Positions 50,423-58,266 of a stretch of 64,000 nucleotides of DNA are shown in pieces. Below the pieces are notes generated by a model. That model searched no databases. It worked only from the letters and a program-made list of their open reading frames with translations, and was not told where the DNA came from. The translations under genes and the position numbers were made by a program. The DNA is from an uncultured Oscillibacter sp. GTDB taxonomy: Bacteria > Bacillota > Clostridia > Oscillospirales > Oscillospiraceae. The number at the start of each line of letters is the position of its first letter. The stretch's first letter is position 1. The DNA lies in assembly GCA_910578935.1 (NCBI GenBank), contig CAJTSM010000005.1:74793-138792 (forward strand), given 5' to 3'.

Positions 50423-52111
50423 TTACAGGGTGTTCGCCTCGTCCACGACCTTCTTGATGGCCGCGGCGGCGTCGGCGGGGAGCTTGTTGAAGCCGCCCTC
50501 CTCGGTGTCCAGCTTGGTCACATAGTTCAGCCGGTCCTGCATCCGGGCCTTCAGTTGAGCCACGTATTCTTTGTCGCTCAGGTCGGGCACAAAGCCCTCC
50601 CACTTGAAGATCTCAATGTCCTCGAAGGGGCCCCAGGTTTCGAACTTGGCCTTGCCCTCGACAACGGCCTCCAGGATGCCCAGGGTATCTTCCTTCTGGA
50701 CCTTTTTGCCCATGAAGTCGCCGGTGTTGATGATATAGCAGGCCACGTTTTTCTCCGCCACCAGCTTCTTGAATTTCTCATAGTCGTTCACCAGGGGATA
50801 GGTGCGGAAGGGGTTGGCGTAGGGCTCCACCACCAAGGCGTTGGGGTCCACGCCCTCCTTCAGCCGCTCGGCGCTGGAGCGCTTGGTGGCCAGGGTGGCG
50901 CCCATGACGGAGGCCAGGGACGCGCCGCTGAGTTTCACGATGGGGGGGATGGTGGGGTCCTTCATGATCCAGAAGATGGCGTTGACGGGGGAGTCAATCT
51001 TATCCACCCGGTTGGGGGACCAGAGCTTGGACTTGATGGCCCGGCCGTTGCCGTTGCGGACGTCCTCGGTGACCAGGACGATCTTGCCCTCGTCGTCCAG
51101 GGTGGCGGAGCAGTTCTGAGCCGTCAGCAGGTACTTGTTGTCCTCGGAGGGGACGGGGTAGTCGGCGGTTTTGTCGAAGTAGGTGGGCTCCAGAGCAATG
51201 GAGGCGCAGGTGTCCGAGTTGATGATAAAGGCGTCGTCATGCAGCACCTTGATGGAGGGGTATTTTCCGCTGTGCTTGGCGTGGGTCAGGGTGGACTTGC
51301 CGGAGCCGGAGAGGCCGAAGACCGCCGCCACGTACTTGCTGCCGTCGTCCAGGGTGTATTCCTTCTGCCCGCCGTGGCAGGAGGCGTAGCCGTTGCGGTT
51401 GGCGATGGCCCAGGCCAGGGTCAGCGTGCCCTTCTTGTGCTCGCCGAAGTAGCGCATGCCCAGAATGGCGGCGCAGTTGGTGTCCGTGTTGAAGTAGCAC
51501 AGGCACTTGGGGTCGCAGATGTCCTCCTTGCCCGGCGCGCCGGTCCACTGGGGATCGGAGAAGATATAGATGTCGGGCTCGGAGCCGCCGCCCACGGGCT
51601 TGGACTTCTTGTACATCTTGACATACTCGTCGGACTGATACTGGAAGTTCAGCATCCAGTTGTAGAGGAGGTTCTCCTCCCCCTCGGGGATCAGCAGGTG
51701 GGCCTTGACCATGAACTCGGGGTCCAGGCCGATGAAGACCTCGGCGTGGTACATGGTCTTCCAGCGGGTATCGTACACGGCGTCCATGACAATTTTGTCC
51801 AGGGCGGTGGTGTCCACGCCGGGCTTTCCGGTGATCCGGCGGGCGGCGGCATAGCGGCCGGTGATGGAGCCGTCGTTGAACAGCAGGACCTTGGCGTCGG
51901 GCTCCAGGCCGAACTCCTCGCCCCGGTAGACGGGCATGTCGGTGACCACGGTGCCCGGGGAGTTTTTGGCCATGTCATAGGCCTCCCGGAGGGAGTTGAT
52001 CTTCACGACGTTGTTGCCGTAGAAGGGGGCCTCAATGATGGAGCGGGTCTTAGAGAACCCGACCTTGCCGGGCCCGATTTCAGTTCTGGGGTAATAGGCT
52101 TTCGTAGACAT
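50423..52111 (-). CDS. pckA: Phosphoenolpyruvate carboxykinase (ATP)
   Basis: A 562-residue cytosolic enzyme interconverting oxaloacetate + ATP and PEP + CO2 + ADP. In fermentative gut bacteria it often runs in the carboxylating direction. The kinase-1a P-loop AVFGLSGSGKSTLTHAKH, the Mg/Mn site region HDDAFIINSDTCAS and the GASLASVMGATLATKRS region are present. The protein is slightly longer than E. coli PckA (540) and belongs to the clostridial ATP-dependent group. A promoter TTGCTT-17-TATAGT lies 72 bases upstream. Strong codon bias suggests high expression. The ribosome site is AAAGGAGG. Confidence 0.95.
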   Translation of the reverse strand: MSTKAYYPRTEIGPGKVGFSKTRSIIEAPFYGNNVVKINSLREAYDMAKNSPGTVVTDMPVYRGEEFGLEPDAKVLLFNDGSITGRYAAARRITGKPGVDTTALDKIVMDAVYDTRWKTMYHAEVFIGLDPEFMVKAHLLIPEGEENLLYNWMLNFQYQSDEYVKMYKKSKPVGGGSEPDIYIFSDPQWTGAPGKEDICDPKCLCYFNTDTNCAAILGMRYFGEHKKGTLTLAWAIANRNGYASCHGGQKEYTLDDGSKYVAAVFGLSGSGKSTLTHAKHSGKYPSIKVLHDDAFIINSDTCASIALEPTYFDKTADYPVPSEDNKYLLTAQNCSATLDDEGKIVLVTEDVRNGNGRAIKSKLWSPNRVDKIDSPVNAIFWIMKDPTIPPIVKLSGASLASVMGATLATKRSSAERLKEGVDPNALVVEPYANPFRTYPLVNDYEKFKKLVAEKNVACYIINTGDFMGKKVQKEDTLGILEAVVEGKAKFETWGPFEDIEIFKWEGFVPDLSDKEYVAQLKARMQDRLNYVTKLDTEEGGFNKLPADAAAAIKKVVDEANTL

Positions 52112-52182
52112 TTCTGTTCCTCCTTTAAGATGTCAAAACGCCTGCGCCGGGTGAGGGGCAGGGCCGCTGGAATTACCAGTTT

Positions 52183-52211
52183 ACTATACCCTGTTTCTCC
52201 CAAAAAAGCAA
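52183..52211 (-). promoter_or_regulatory. Promoter of pckA
   Basis: On the minus strand TTGCTT (52211-52206) and TATAGT (52188-52183) are 17 bases apart. Confidence 0.6.
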
Positions 52212-52387
52212 GAGTGAAAAACGGCTCTTGTGAAAAAAATAGCAGGCCCCGAAAACAAGACTGCCGGCACACCGGAAGTTCCGCGGCCCGCCCTTGGCCC
52301 GGCTTCCGGAAATATACGGATTCCCTGTGGTTTCCGGACTGCGCCGGCGGAAGCATTTGCGGGCGCTCCAACAAAACCGGTGTAAAC
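52212..52387. other. Unexplained structured intergenic stretch
   Basis: No reading frame with a ribosome site is seen. A hairpin CAAGAG/CTCTTG (about 52209-52232) would terminate leftward transcripts, and a rightward terminator lies at 52388-52414, so the segment is bracketed by outward-facing terminators. It contains several CCGG-rich self-complementary stretches (for example CCGGAAGT...GGCTTCCGG). Confidence 0.5.
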
Positions 52388-52414
52388 AGGGGGGCAGAAT
52401 GCCCGCCTTTTTTG
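52388..52414 (+). terminator. Rightward terminator with no upstream plus-strand gene
   Basis: GGGGGGCA-GAA-TGCCCGCC followed by TTTTTT. Nearest plus-strand gene on its left is 2.8 kb away. Confidence 0.75.
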
Positions 52415-52442
52415 TTGAGGAGGGGCTTCGACCTTCTTCTGT

Positions 52443-52471
52443 TTGACGGACGGGGAAAAATCTGCTAAAAT
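52443..52471 (+). promoter_or_regulatory. Promoter of the SLH/GH18-like gene
   Basis: TTGACG and TAAAAT with a 17-base spacer, 35 bases before the ATG. Confidence 0.75.
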
Positions 52472-52506
52472 AAAAAACAACGCCAATCATAGAGGAGCTG
52501 AAATAT

Positions 52507-53997
52507 ATGAAACGACTGCAACGGACTCTGCTCTGCTTTCTGATGTGCGCTCTGCTGGCGGGGATGTCTGCCGTTCCCGCCTCCGCCCTCTCCGACGTGC
52601 CGGAGGACTTCTGGGCAAAGGAGGACATCGACCGCTGCGTGTCCCTGCGGTACTTCTATCCCGAATCCGACGGCAGTTTCGGAGTGGGGAAGGAGATGAC
52701 CCGGGCGGAGTTCCTGGTGGTACTGTGCCGTGCCCTGGGCTGGAAGCCCGCTTCCCCCGCCCGGATGATCTACGCGGACGTGCCGGAAAAGGTGTGGTAC
52801 GCCGGCGCAGTGGAAACCGCCTACCACCAGGGGGCGATTACCGCCCAGGACGGCAATTTCCGCCCCGACGCCCTCATTACCCGCAGTGAAGCCGCTTCCA
52901 TGCTGATCCGCGCCCTGGGCTACGGCAGTATCGCCGGGCTGATTCAGGATATGTACCTGCCGTTCCGGGATGTAAAGGCCAACAACGGTTATATTGTCAT
53001 GGCCTATGGCATGGGGCTGATGGACGGAACGTCCGTTACGTCCTTTTCTCCGGGAGGCCATGTTACCCGGGAACAGGCGGCCGCCATTTTAATGCGGCTG
53101 TATGATAAACTCCACGATCCCACCACCAGCCGCATCGGCGTCACCGCGTCGGCAGAAAATCTGCCGGAGATGGAGGGGTATGAGGCCGTATGCATCTCCG
53201 CCGCGAAACTGACCTATAACGGCGAACCTCAGATTTCCCCGGCAATGAATGAAAAGGAAGCCCTGGCCATTCGCAGCGCTGTTTCCGCTGCTGGGGCCAA
53301 GGCGCTGCTCCATGTCACCGGCGGGGCCTACCATGTTCGGGAGGGCGACGCGGAGAAATTGGCGGCAGTGCTCCTTGAGGCGGTGGACGAAGGAAAGTAC
53401 GACGGCCTTTATCTGGATGTTCTGGGCCTGACCGCCGTTTCCCAGAGGGATGTGCTGACCGCCGCGGCCCGGATTCTCCGGAAGGAGATGGGAGACCGGC
53501 CGTTGTACATCGGAGTGGAGGCTCCTTCCTGGAAGGGCACCATCTTCGGATATGACTATGCCGCCCTGGGTGAGGCGGCGGACCGGCTGGTTCTTCACTT
53601 CGATCAGAAGAAGGAGAGTGCCGCCGGACGGACCGTTATCCCGCTGGAGTCCCTGGAGCAGATTTATTACTCCCTGAACCGTCTCCGGGGTGTGGTGGAT
53701 GCGGATAAGCTGACCCTGCTCCTTACTTCTACGGGCGCCATCTGGGAGGATCGGGAGCCTGTCTCCATCACCGGGGAAGAGCTGGCGGTCTTTCAGGAAG
53801 AGCTGGGGGCCCGGAGCTATTACTCCGACCGTTATTCCTGCGCGTATCTGATCCGGGAGAGCGGTCCGGATATCTGGTATCTCAACGGCCGGTCTATCCG
53901 GGAGCGGACCCAGCTTGCCCGTCTGTTTGGCGGCGGCCACCTGTGCCTCTCGGACCTGAACCATGCCCTGCCGGAAGTGTTGGAGGCCATGCCCTAA
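52507..53997 (+). CDS. SLH-domain protein with catalytically degenerate GH18-like barrel
   Basis: A 496-residue secreted protein. The signal peptide ends near ASA (residue 26). Three SLH domains cover about residues 27-195 (DVPEDFWAKEDIDRCVS, YADVPEKVWYAGAVETAYHQG, GLMDGTSVTSFSPGGHVTREQAAAIL). The second half resembles a GH18 barrel of the SleL/YaaH kind: YDGLYLDVLGL lies where DGxDxDxE is expected, with the final Glu replaced by Leu. Other strands (PLYIGVEAPSW, DRLVLHFDQKKES, LTLLLTSTGAIWED) fit the barrel. Binding rather than cleavage of cell-wall glycan is therefore likely. Monocistronic, with its own promoter and terminator. Confidence 0.75.
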   Translation: MKRLQRTLLCFLMCALLAGMSAVPASALSDVPEDFWAKEDIDRCVSLRYFYPESDGSFGVGKEMTRAEFLVVLCRALGWKPASPARMIYADVPEKVWYAGAVETAYHQGAITAQDGNFRPDALITRSEAASMLIRALGYGSIAGLIQDMYLPFRDVKANNGYIVMAYGMGLMDGTSVTSFSPGGHVTREQAAAILMRLYDKLHDPTTSRIGVTASAENLPEMEGYEAVCISAAKLTYNGEPQISPAMNEKEALAIRSAVSAAGAKALLHVTGGAYHVREGDAEKLAAVLLEAVDEGKYDGLYLDVLGLTAVSQRDVLTAAARILRKEMGDRPLYIGVEAPSWKGTIFGYDYAALGEAADRLVLHFDQKKESAAGRTVIPLESLEQIYYSLNRLRGVVDADKLTLLLTSTGAIWEDREPVSITGEELAVFQEELGARSYYSDRYSCAYLIRESGPDIWYLNGRSIRERTQLARLFGGGHLCLSDLNHALPEVLEAMP

Positions 53998-54017
53998 TAA
54001 GCTGCGATAAATGCACC

Positions 54018-54047
54018 AAGCCCCCGTCCACTGGACGGGGGCTTTCC
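54018..54047. terminator. Bidirectional terminator
   Basis: AAGCCCCCGTCC and GGACGGGGGCTT pair perfectly between convergent genes. Confidence 0.85.
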
Positions 54048-54070
54048 GGTTTGGTTATCGTAAAAACCGA

Positions 54071-54481
54071 TTACAGGAACCGCTGCATCCCTTCGGTGGC
54101 AGAGGCGGGATCCGCGCTGATGGTGACGGTGAACTTGATGTTGTTCCGTTCGCCAAAGCTGTCCAGCCAGTTCAGGAAAGTTTCGGTTTCGCCGTCTACT
54201 TCCCGTCCCACGATTTTGCAGAAGTTGTCGATGAACATATGGGAGATATCATAGTTGCCGGCATGGAGGCCGCTGATAAAGCCCTGGAGCAGTTCATAAC
54301 CGTTGAGCTTGTATTCGTGCGCGTCGATCAGGCGGATGTGATAGTGAATATCATAAGTCATGTTGCGGTTGGCCTCAATGCACACCACGTTGCCGGGCTC
54401 GTCCTTCGCCGCGTTGTTGATTAATTCGATGAGCTGCTTGGTTTTGCCGGAACCCTTCATGCCCATAATCAATCTAACCAT
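54071..54481 (-). CDS. Small P-loop ATP-binding protein of unknown function
   Basis: A 136-residue protein. It opens with a Walker A motif (MVRLIMGMKGSGKTKQLIE) and has a Walker B-like strand (SHMFIDNFCKIV). No further helicase or kinase motifs are present, so it is close to a minimal RecA-like/P-loop domain. Homologues of this layout are common in Oscillospirales and are sometimes labelled PilT-like, which the sequence does not really support. The ribosome site is weak (CAGGAGTG). It is monocistronic, downstream of a repeat-rich region. Function unknown. Confidence 0.8.
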   Translation of the reverse strand: MVRLIMGMKGSGKTKQLIELINNAAKDEPGNVVCIEANRNMTYDIHYHIRLIDAHEYKLNGYELLQGFISGLHAGNYDISHMFIDNFCKIVGREVDGETETFLNWLDSFGERNNIKFTVTISADPASATEGMQRFL

Positions 54482-54580
54482 AGTAAAACACTCCTGTCAT
54501 TTTAAATTGCTGTGGCCTTGTATTTTAAGGATACCACACTCCGCCGGAAAAAACAATCCATAAAACCAAATTTGCCAATT

Positions 54581-54617
54581 GTTCACAGACTGGGCTCCGC
54601 CCAGTCTGTGAATAAGT
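54581..54617. repeat. Hairpin repeat, family D-like, copy 3
   Basis: TTCACAGACTGGGC and GCCCAGTCTGTGAA form a 14-bp perfect stem with a 3-base loop. The outer TTCACAG/CTGTGAATA sequence is shared with family D. Confidence 0.6.
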
Positions 54618-54641
54618 TTTTCAGCGAGCTGAAAAACTTTT
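54614..54641. repeat. Palindromic repeat, family C, copy 4
   Basis: AAGTTTTTCAGC and GCTGAAAAACTT form a perfect 12-bp stem, starting in the last bases of the preceding hairpin. Confidence 0.65.
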
Positions 54642-54726
54642 GATTTCAATGGTACAGGGGACCCCTCCTGGGTCCCCCGCACACACCCCTCCTTCCCGTT
54701 GAGGCAGGTCTTGCTTCCGGGTTTTT

Positions 54727-55851
54727 TTAGCCTGCGAGACAGGCGGTTTTCAGCAGACGCAGGAACATCTGGCCGTAAGTCACCCGGGGGACCTCCTCCC
54801 CGGCCAGCAGGGGAAGTTCCGCCACGACCTCCTCGCCGGAGACAACTGTGAGGGTGCCTAGCGGATCTCCTATGGCGACAGGCGCGGCGACCCCCTCCTT
54901 CAGCGCCACAGACTGGCTGAGGTTTCCGGCCTTGGCTTTTTCCAGAAGAAGTGTGTTTCCCTCTCCCAGTACAGGCTGAACGGTGGCCTGGGCGCCTAGT
55001 TCCACAGGGATGGGCGGCAGGGCCTGGTCCGGGACGATTTTCCGCAGGGCATAGGAGGCGAAGCCGTAGTTGAGAAGGGTTTGGGCGTCTTCAAACCGCT
55101 GAAGGGAGGTGGCCCCTTTCATGACGGCGGCGATGAGTTCCATACCGTCCCTTTCCGCCGTGGCGGAGAGGCAGTAAAGAGCGCTGTCGGTGGAGCCGGT
55201 CTTCAGGCCTGTGGCCCCCTCGTAAAACCGGACAAGGCGGTTGGTGTTCACCAGTTGGGATTCCCCATTGCGCAGGGTGTCCATCCAGATCGTGGTGTAT
55301 TGCCGGATGTCCGGGTGGTTCAAAATGAGTTCCCGGCTCATGAGGGCGATGTCATAGGCGGAGGTGACGTGGCCCTCCGCCGGCAGGCCTGTGGCGTTTT
55401 GAAATGTGGTGTCCTGCATTCCCAGTTCTGCCGCCCGCTGGTTCATTCGCTCTACGAAGGCGTCCTCGCTGCCCGCCACCGTCTCCGCCAGAGCCACGGC
55501 GCAGTCGTTGGCGGAAACCACGCAGACGGCTTTCAGCATGTCGCTGACGCTGAGCTGTTCGTTTTCTTTCAGCCAGATTTGGGACCCGCCCATGGAACAG
55601 GCGTGGGCGGAAGCGGTCACCATAGTATCATAGCTCAATTGTCCGCTGTCGATGGCCTCCATGGTTAAAAGCAGCGTCATCACCTTCGTGACGCTGGCTG
55701 GTTCCAGTTTGTTGTGTTCGTCCTTGGCGAAGAGGACGGTCCCCGTCTCTTTCTCCATCAGGATGGCTGACGGCGCGGACACTTCCACCGCCCGTGCGCC
55801 GGTAACCAGCAGCAGCGCGGCGCACAGCAGCGCCATTCCCCCTTTTTTCAT
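54727..55851 (-). CDS. dacF: D-alanyl-D-alanine carboxypeptidase (DacF/PBP5 type)
   Basis: A 374-residue penicillin-binding protein that trims the terminal D-Ala of peptidoglycan stem peptides. A signal peptide (KKGGMALLCAALLLVTGARA) precedes the S11 peptidase domain. It has the SxxK motif in EPASVTKVMTLLL, SxN in VVSANDCAVAL and KTG in GLKTGSTDSALYC. The C-terminal PBP5-associated beta domain and a short hydrophobic end (FLRLLKTACLAG) follow. ATG 55851 has AAAGGGGGA upstream and gives a proper signal peptide; ATG 55908 does not. DacF-type enzymes often act in spore cortex synthesis, which cannot be decided here. Confidence 0.93.
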   Translation of the reverse strand: MKKGGMALLCAALLLVTGARAVEVSAPSAILMEKETGTVLFAKDEHNKLEPASVTKVMTLLLTMEAIDSGQLSYDTMVTASAHACSMGGSQIWLKENEQLSVSDMLKAVCVVSANDCAVALAETVAGSEDAFVERMNQRAAELGMQDTTFQNATGLPAEGHVTSAYDIALMSRELILNHPDIRQYTTIWMDTLRNGESQLVNTNRLVRFYEGATGLKTGSTDSALYCLSATAERDGMELIAAVMKGATSLQRFEDAQTLLNYGFASYALRKIVPDQALPPIPVELGAQATVQPVLGEGNTLLLEKAKAGNLSQSVALKEGVAAPVAIGDPLGTLTVVSGEEVVAELPLLAGEEVPRVTYGQMFLRLLKTACLAG

Positions 55852-55922
55852 GATGATCCCCCTTTTGCTTGTCGTCGGTCGGTTAAACTTATGAGCGGAA
55901 GGGGACATTCATGACAAACCCT

Positions 55923-55951
55923 TTGACCGGGGTAGAAAAATGTGCTATGCT
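55923..55951 (+). promoter_or_regulatory. Promoter of galM
   Basis: TTGACC and TATGCT with a 17-base spacer. It leaves a 5' leader of about 125 bases before the galM start. Confidence 0.7.
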
Positions 55952-56085
55952 AATAGTATCCGATAGTCGGCACAGCTGAAAGAAATCCAAGGAATTTTTT
56001 CGGCGCGGTGTTGAAGGACAGCGCCGCAAGCCGCATAAGCAGCTTTTTGTGCTTGACTGTAACTATGAAGAAAGAGGGAATTCTT

Positions 56086-57129
56086 ATGCCTACTCCCATT
56101 TCCTTCGGCGTGATGCCGGACGGTACGGCCGTAGAGTTGTACACCTTGACTGCCGGGGTTCTGTCCTGCGGGATCATCACCTTTGGCGGCTCCCTCCAGT
56201 CTCTTCGGGTCCCGGACCGGGCGGGGAAACCTGTAGATGTGCTTCTGGGCTTCGACGCGCTGGAGGCTTACCGGACCCATGGGAAATCCTTGGGCGCTTT
56301 GGTGGGCCGGTACGCCAACCGCATTGGCGGGGCGAAATTTACCCTGAACGGAAGGACGTATTCACTGGCCGCCAACAACAACGGCGTCAATCATCTCCAC
56401 GGCGGCCTGATGGGTTTCAACAAACGGGTTTGGACGGTGGAGGATGCTTCGGATCACCGGCTGATCCTCTCCCTGTTCAGCCCGGATGGGGAGGAGGGTT
56501 ACCCGGGGAATCTGACGGTTCGGGTTACCTATGAACTGACGGAGGAGGGTCTGACGATTGGATACCGGGCGGAGTGTGACCAGGATACGGTCTGCAACCT
56601 GACGAACCACGCGTATTTCAACCTCTCCGGCCACGACAGCGGCCCGGTGTTGGACCAGACGATTCAGCTTCTGGCGGATTTCTATACCCCTACGGATTCT
56701 CTGTCAATTCCCACCGGAGAGATTGCCCCGGTGGAGGGCACTCCCATGGATCTCCGCCGGGCGGCGCCGATTGGAGCCCGAATTGGGGAAGATTTTTCCC
56801 AGCTTCTCCAGGCAGGGGGCTATGACCACAACTGGATTCCAAACGGCGAGCCGGGAATTCTCCGTCCCATCGCCCGGGCTTCCTCCCCGGTTACCGGCAT
56901 CTCCATGGAAGTGTTGTCCACTTTCCCCGGCGTCCAGTTCTATACGGGGAACCATCTTGACGGATGTCCCGCCGGAAAAGACGGCGTGTTTTATGGGAAC
57001 CGGTGGGGATTCTGCTTGGAAACCCAGTTCTATCCGGATTCTCCCAACCATGGGAATTTCCCCTCCAGCGTCCTCAGGGCGGGAGAGGCGTTTCAGCACA
57101 CGGCGGCGTTTCACTTTTCCGCAGAATAG
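56086..57129 (+). CDS. galM: Aldose 1-epimerase (galactose mutarotase)
   Basis: A 347-residue cytoplasmic enzyme that interconverts alpha and beta anomers of galactose or glucose. Family motifs are GGSLQSLRVPDRAG, GRYANRIGGAKF, NNNGVNHLHGGLMGFNKRVW, the catalytic His in LTNHAYFNLSGH and the catalytic Glu in FCLETQFYPDSPNH. ATG 56086 has AAGAGGG 8 bases upstream; ATG 56065 is possible. It is convergent with an MglB-like galactose/glucose-binding protein gene, sharing a terminator, which fits a common role in galactose or glucose use. Confidence 0.95.
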   Translation: MPTPISFGVMPDGTAVELYTLTAGVLSCGIITFGGSLQSLRVPDRAGKPVDVLLGFDALEAYRTHGKSLGALVGRYANRIGGAKFTLNGRTYSLAANNNGVNHLHGGLMGFNKRVWTVEDASDHRLILSLFSPDGEEGYPGNLTVRVTYELTEEGLTIGYRAECDQDTVCNLTNHAYFNLSGHDSGPVLDQTIQLLADFYTPTDSLSIPTGEIAPVEGTPMDLRRAAPIGARIGEDFSQLLQAGGYDHNWIPNGEPGILRPIARASSPVTGISMEVLSTFPGVQFYTGNHLDGCPAGKDGVFYGNRWGFCLETQFYPDSPNHGNFPSSVLRAGEAFQHTAAFHFSAE

Positions 57130-57157
57130 CAGGGTCAGAGTTAGGATTCAGAATAAA

Positions 57158-57198
57158 GGAACAGGGCCGGCCGGGAGGCCGGTCCTGTTCTTTTATTT
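57158..57198. terminator. Bidirectional terminator between galM and the MglB-like gene
   Basis: AAAGGAACAGG-CCGGCC and GGCCGG-CCTGTTCTTTT form a long stem with A-run left and T-run right. Confidence 0.88.
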
Positions 57199-58266
57199 TT
57201 ATTCCTCCAAAAACTCTTCTAGGTTTTCCAGCGTCACCTGCCGGTAGGGGAGCCAAACATAATGTCCATCCTCCAGTTTTACCGCCTGGGAAGGGGATTC
57301 TCCGTTCCAGAGAGCCAGTGCCAAACGGATCATGGCTTGAGCCTGTCCCCGGCCGTCGTTGTGGACGGTGCCGTAGAGCTGTCCCGCGGCCACCGCCTCC
57401 AGCGCCGGGGCCGTGGCGTCCACCCCTACGATAAGGGGCCAGAGGTCCCGGGGGGTATCGGCCAGGGCGTCGATGGCTCCCAGAGCCATGTCGTCGTTAT
57501 TGGCGAAAATGACCTCAATGCCCTCCCCGAACTCTTCCAGCCACTGGGCCGTACGGGCGGCGGCCTGAGCCCGGTTCCAGTTGGCGGTTTCATTGGCCAG
57601 CTTTTCCACCTCCACGCCTCCGTCGGTGACAGCTTTGATGGAGTATTCCGTCCGAAGCAAGGAGTCCTGGTGGCCCGGCTCCCCCTCCAGCATCACATAC
57701 TGGAGAATTCCGTCGCCGCTGCGGTCCAGAGCTTCCCGGTTTGTCCGCCAGGCGTCCAGCACCAGCCGCCCCTGGAGTTCGCCGCTCTCCCGGGCGTCGG
57801 CCCCGACGTAGTAGATTTGGTCCCAGCGCTGAATATCTTCCTCTACCGGCTGGCGGTTAAAAAAGATGAGGGGAACTCCCTCGGCCTCCGCCTTGTCGGC
57901 GATGACCGCCGCCGCTGTCCGGTCCACCAGGTTGACGCACAGCACATCGCAGCCCCGGGCCAGAAAGCGGTCTACCTGGTCCATCTGGGTATTCTGGCTG
58001 CTCCGGCCGTCGGCAATGAAGAGAGTGACCTTTTTCCCGGTTTCCTTCTCCGCTTCCCGGACCATCCACTCTAAATTCTGGGCCACGGTGGAGATGAACG
58101 TGTCGTCCTGCGTGTAAAGGGCGGCGCCGATGCGGAGGCTGTCGTCCTGACTGCCGCCGCATCCCGATAAAAACAGCAGCGCCGCCAGCAAAAAGGCCGG
58201 GGCACTCCGTTTACCGGCTGGAAGACGACATGATGGGAAACAGCAGCTTTTGATTTTCCGGCGCAT
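57199..58266 (-). CDS. mglB: Galactose/glucose-binding lipoprotein (MglB family), likely sensor component
   Basis: A 355-residue lipoprotein (lipobox LFLSGCGG) of the MglB family. Every sugar-contacting residue of E. coli MglB has a counterpart: Asp and Phe in YTQDDTFIS, Asn in VLCVNLVDR, His/Asp/Arg in EGEPGHQDSLLRT, Trp in TANWNRAQ, Asn in VIFANNDDMALG, Asp in VGVDATAP and Asn in GTVHNDGR. The calcium loop DRSGDGILQ is also kept. It should bind D-galactose or D-glucose. The start ATG 58266 (GGGGAGGA upstream) lies inside the preceding gene, overlapping it by 56 bases. No MglA/MglC genes follow; it is co-transcribed with a kinase and another binding protein, so a sensory role is likely. Confidence 0.9.
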   Translation of the reverse strand: MRRKIKSCCFPSCRLPAGKRSAPAFLLAALLFLSGCGGSQDDSLRIGAALYTQDDTFISTVAQNLEWMVREAEKETGKKVTLFIADGRSSQNTQMDQVDRFLARGCDVLCVNLVDRTAAAVIADKAEAEGVPLIFFNRQPVEEDIQRWDQIYYVGADARESGELQGRLVLDAWRTNREALDRSGDGILQYVMLEGEPGHQDSLLRTEYSIKAVTDGGVEVEKLANETANWNRAQAAARTAQWLEEFGEGIEVIFANNDDMALGAIDALADTPRDLWPLIVGVDATAPALEAVAAGQLYGTVHNDGRGQAQAMIRLALALWNGESPSQAVKLEDGHYVWLPYRQVTLENLEEFLEE

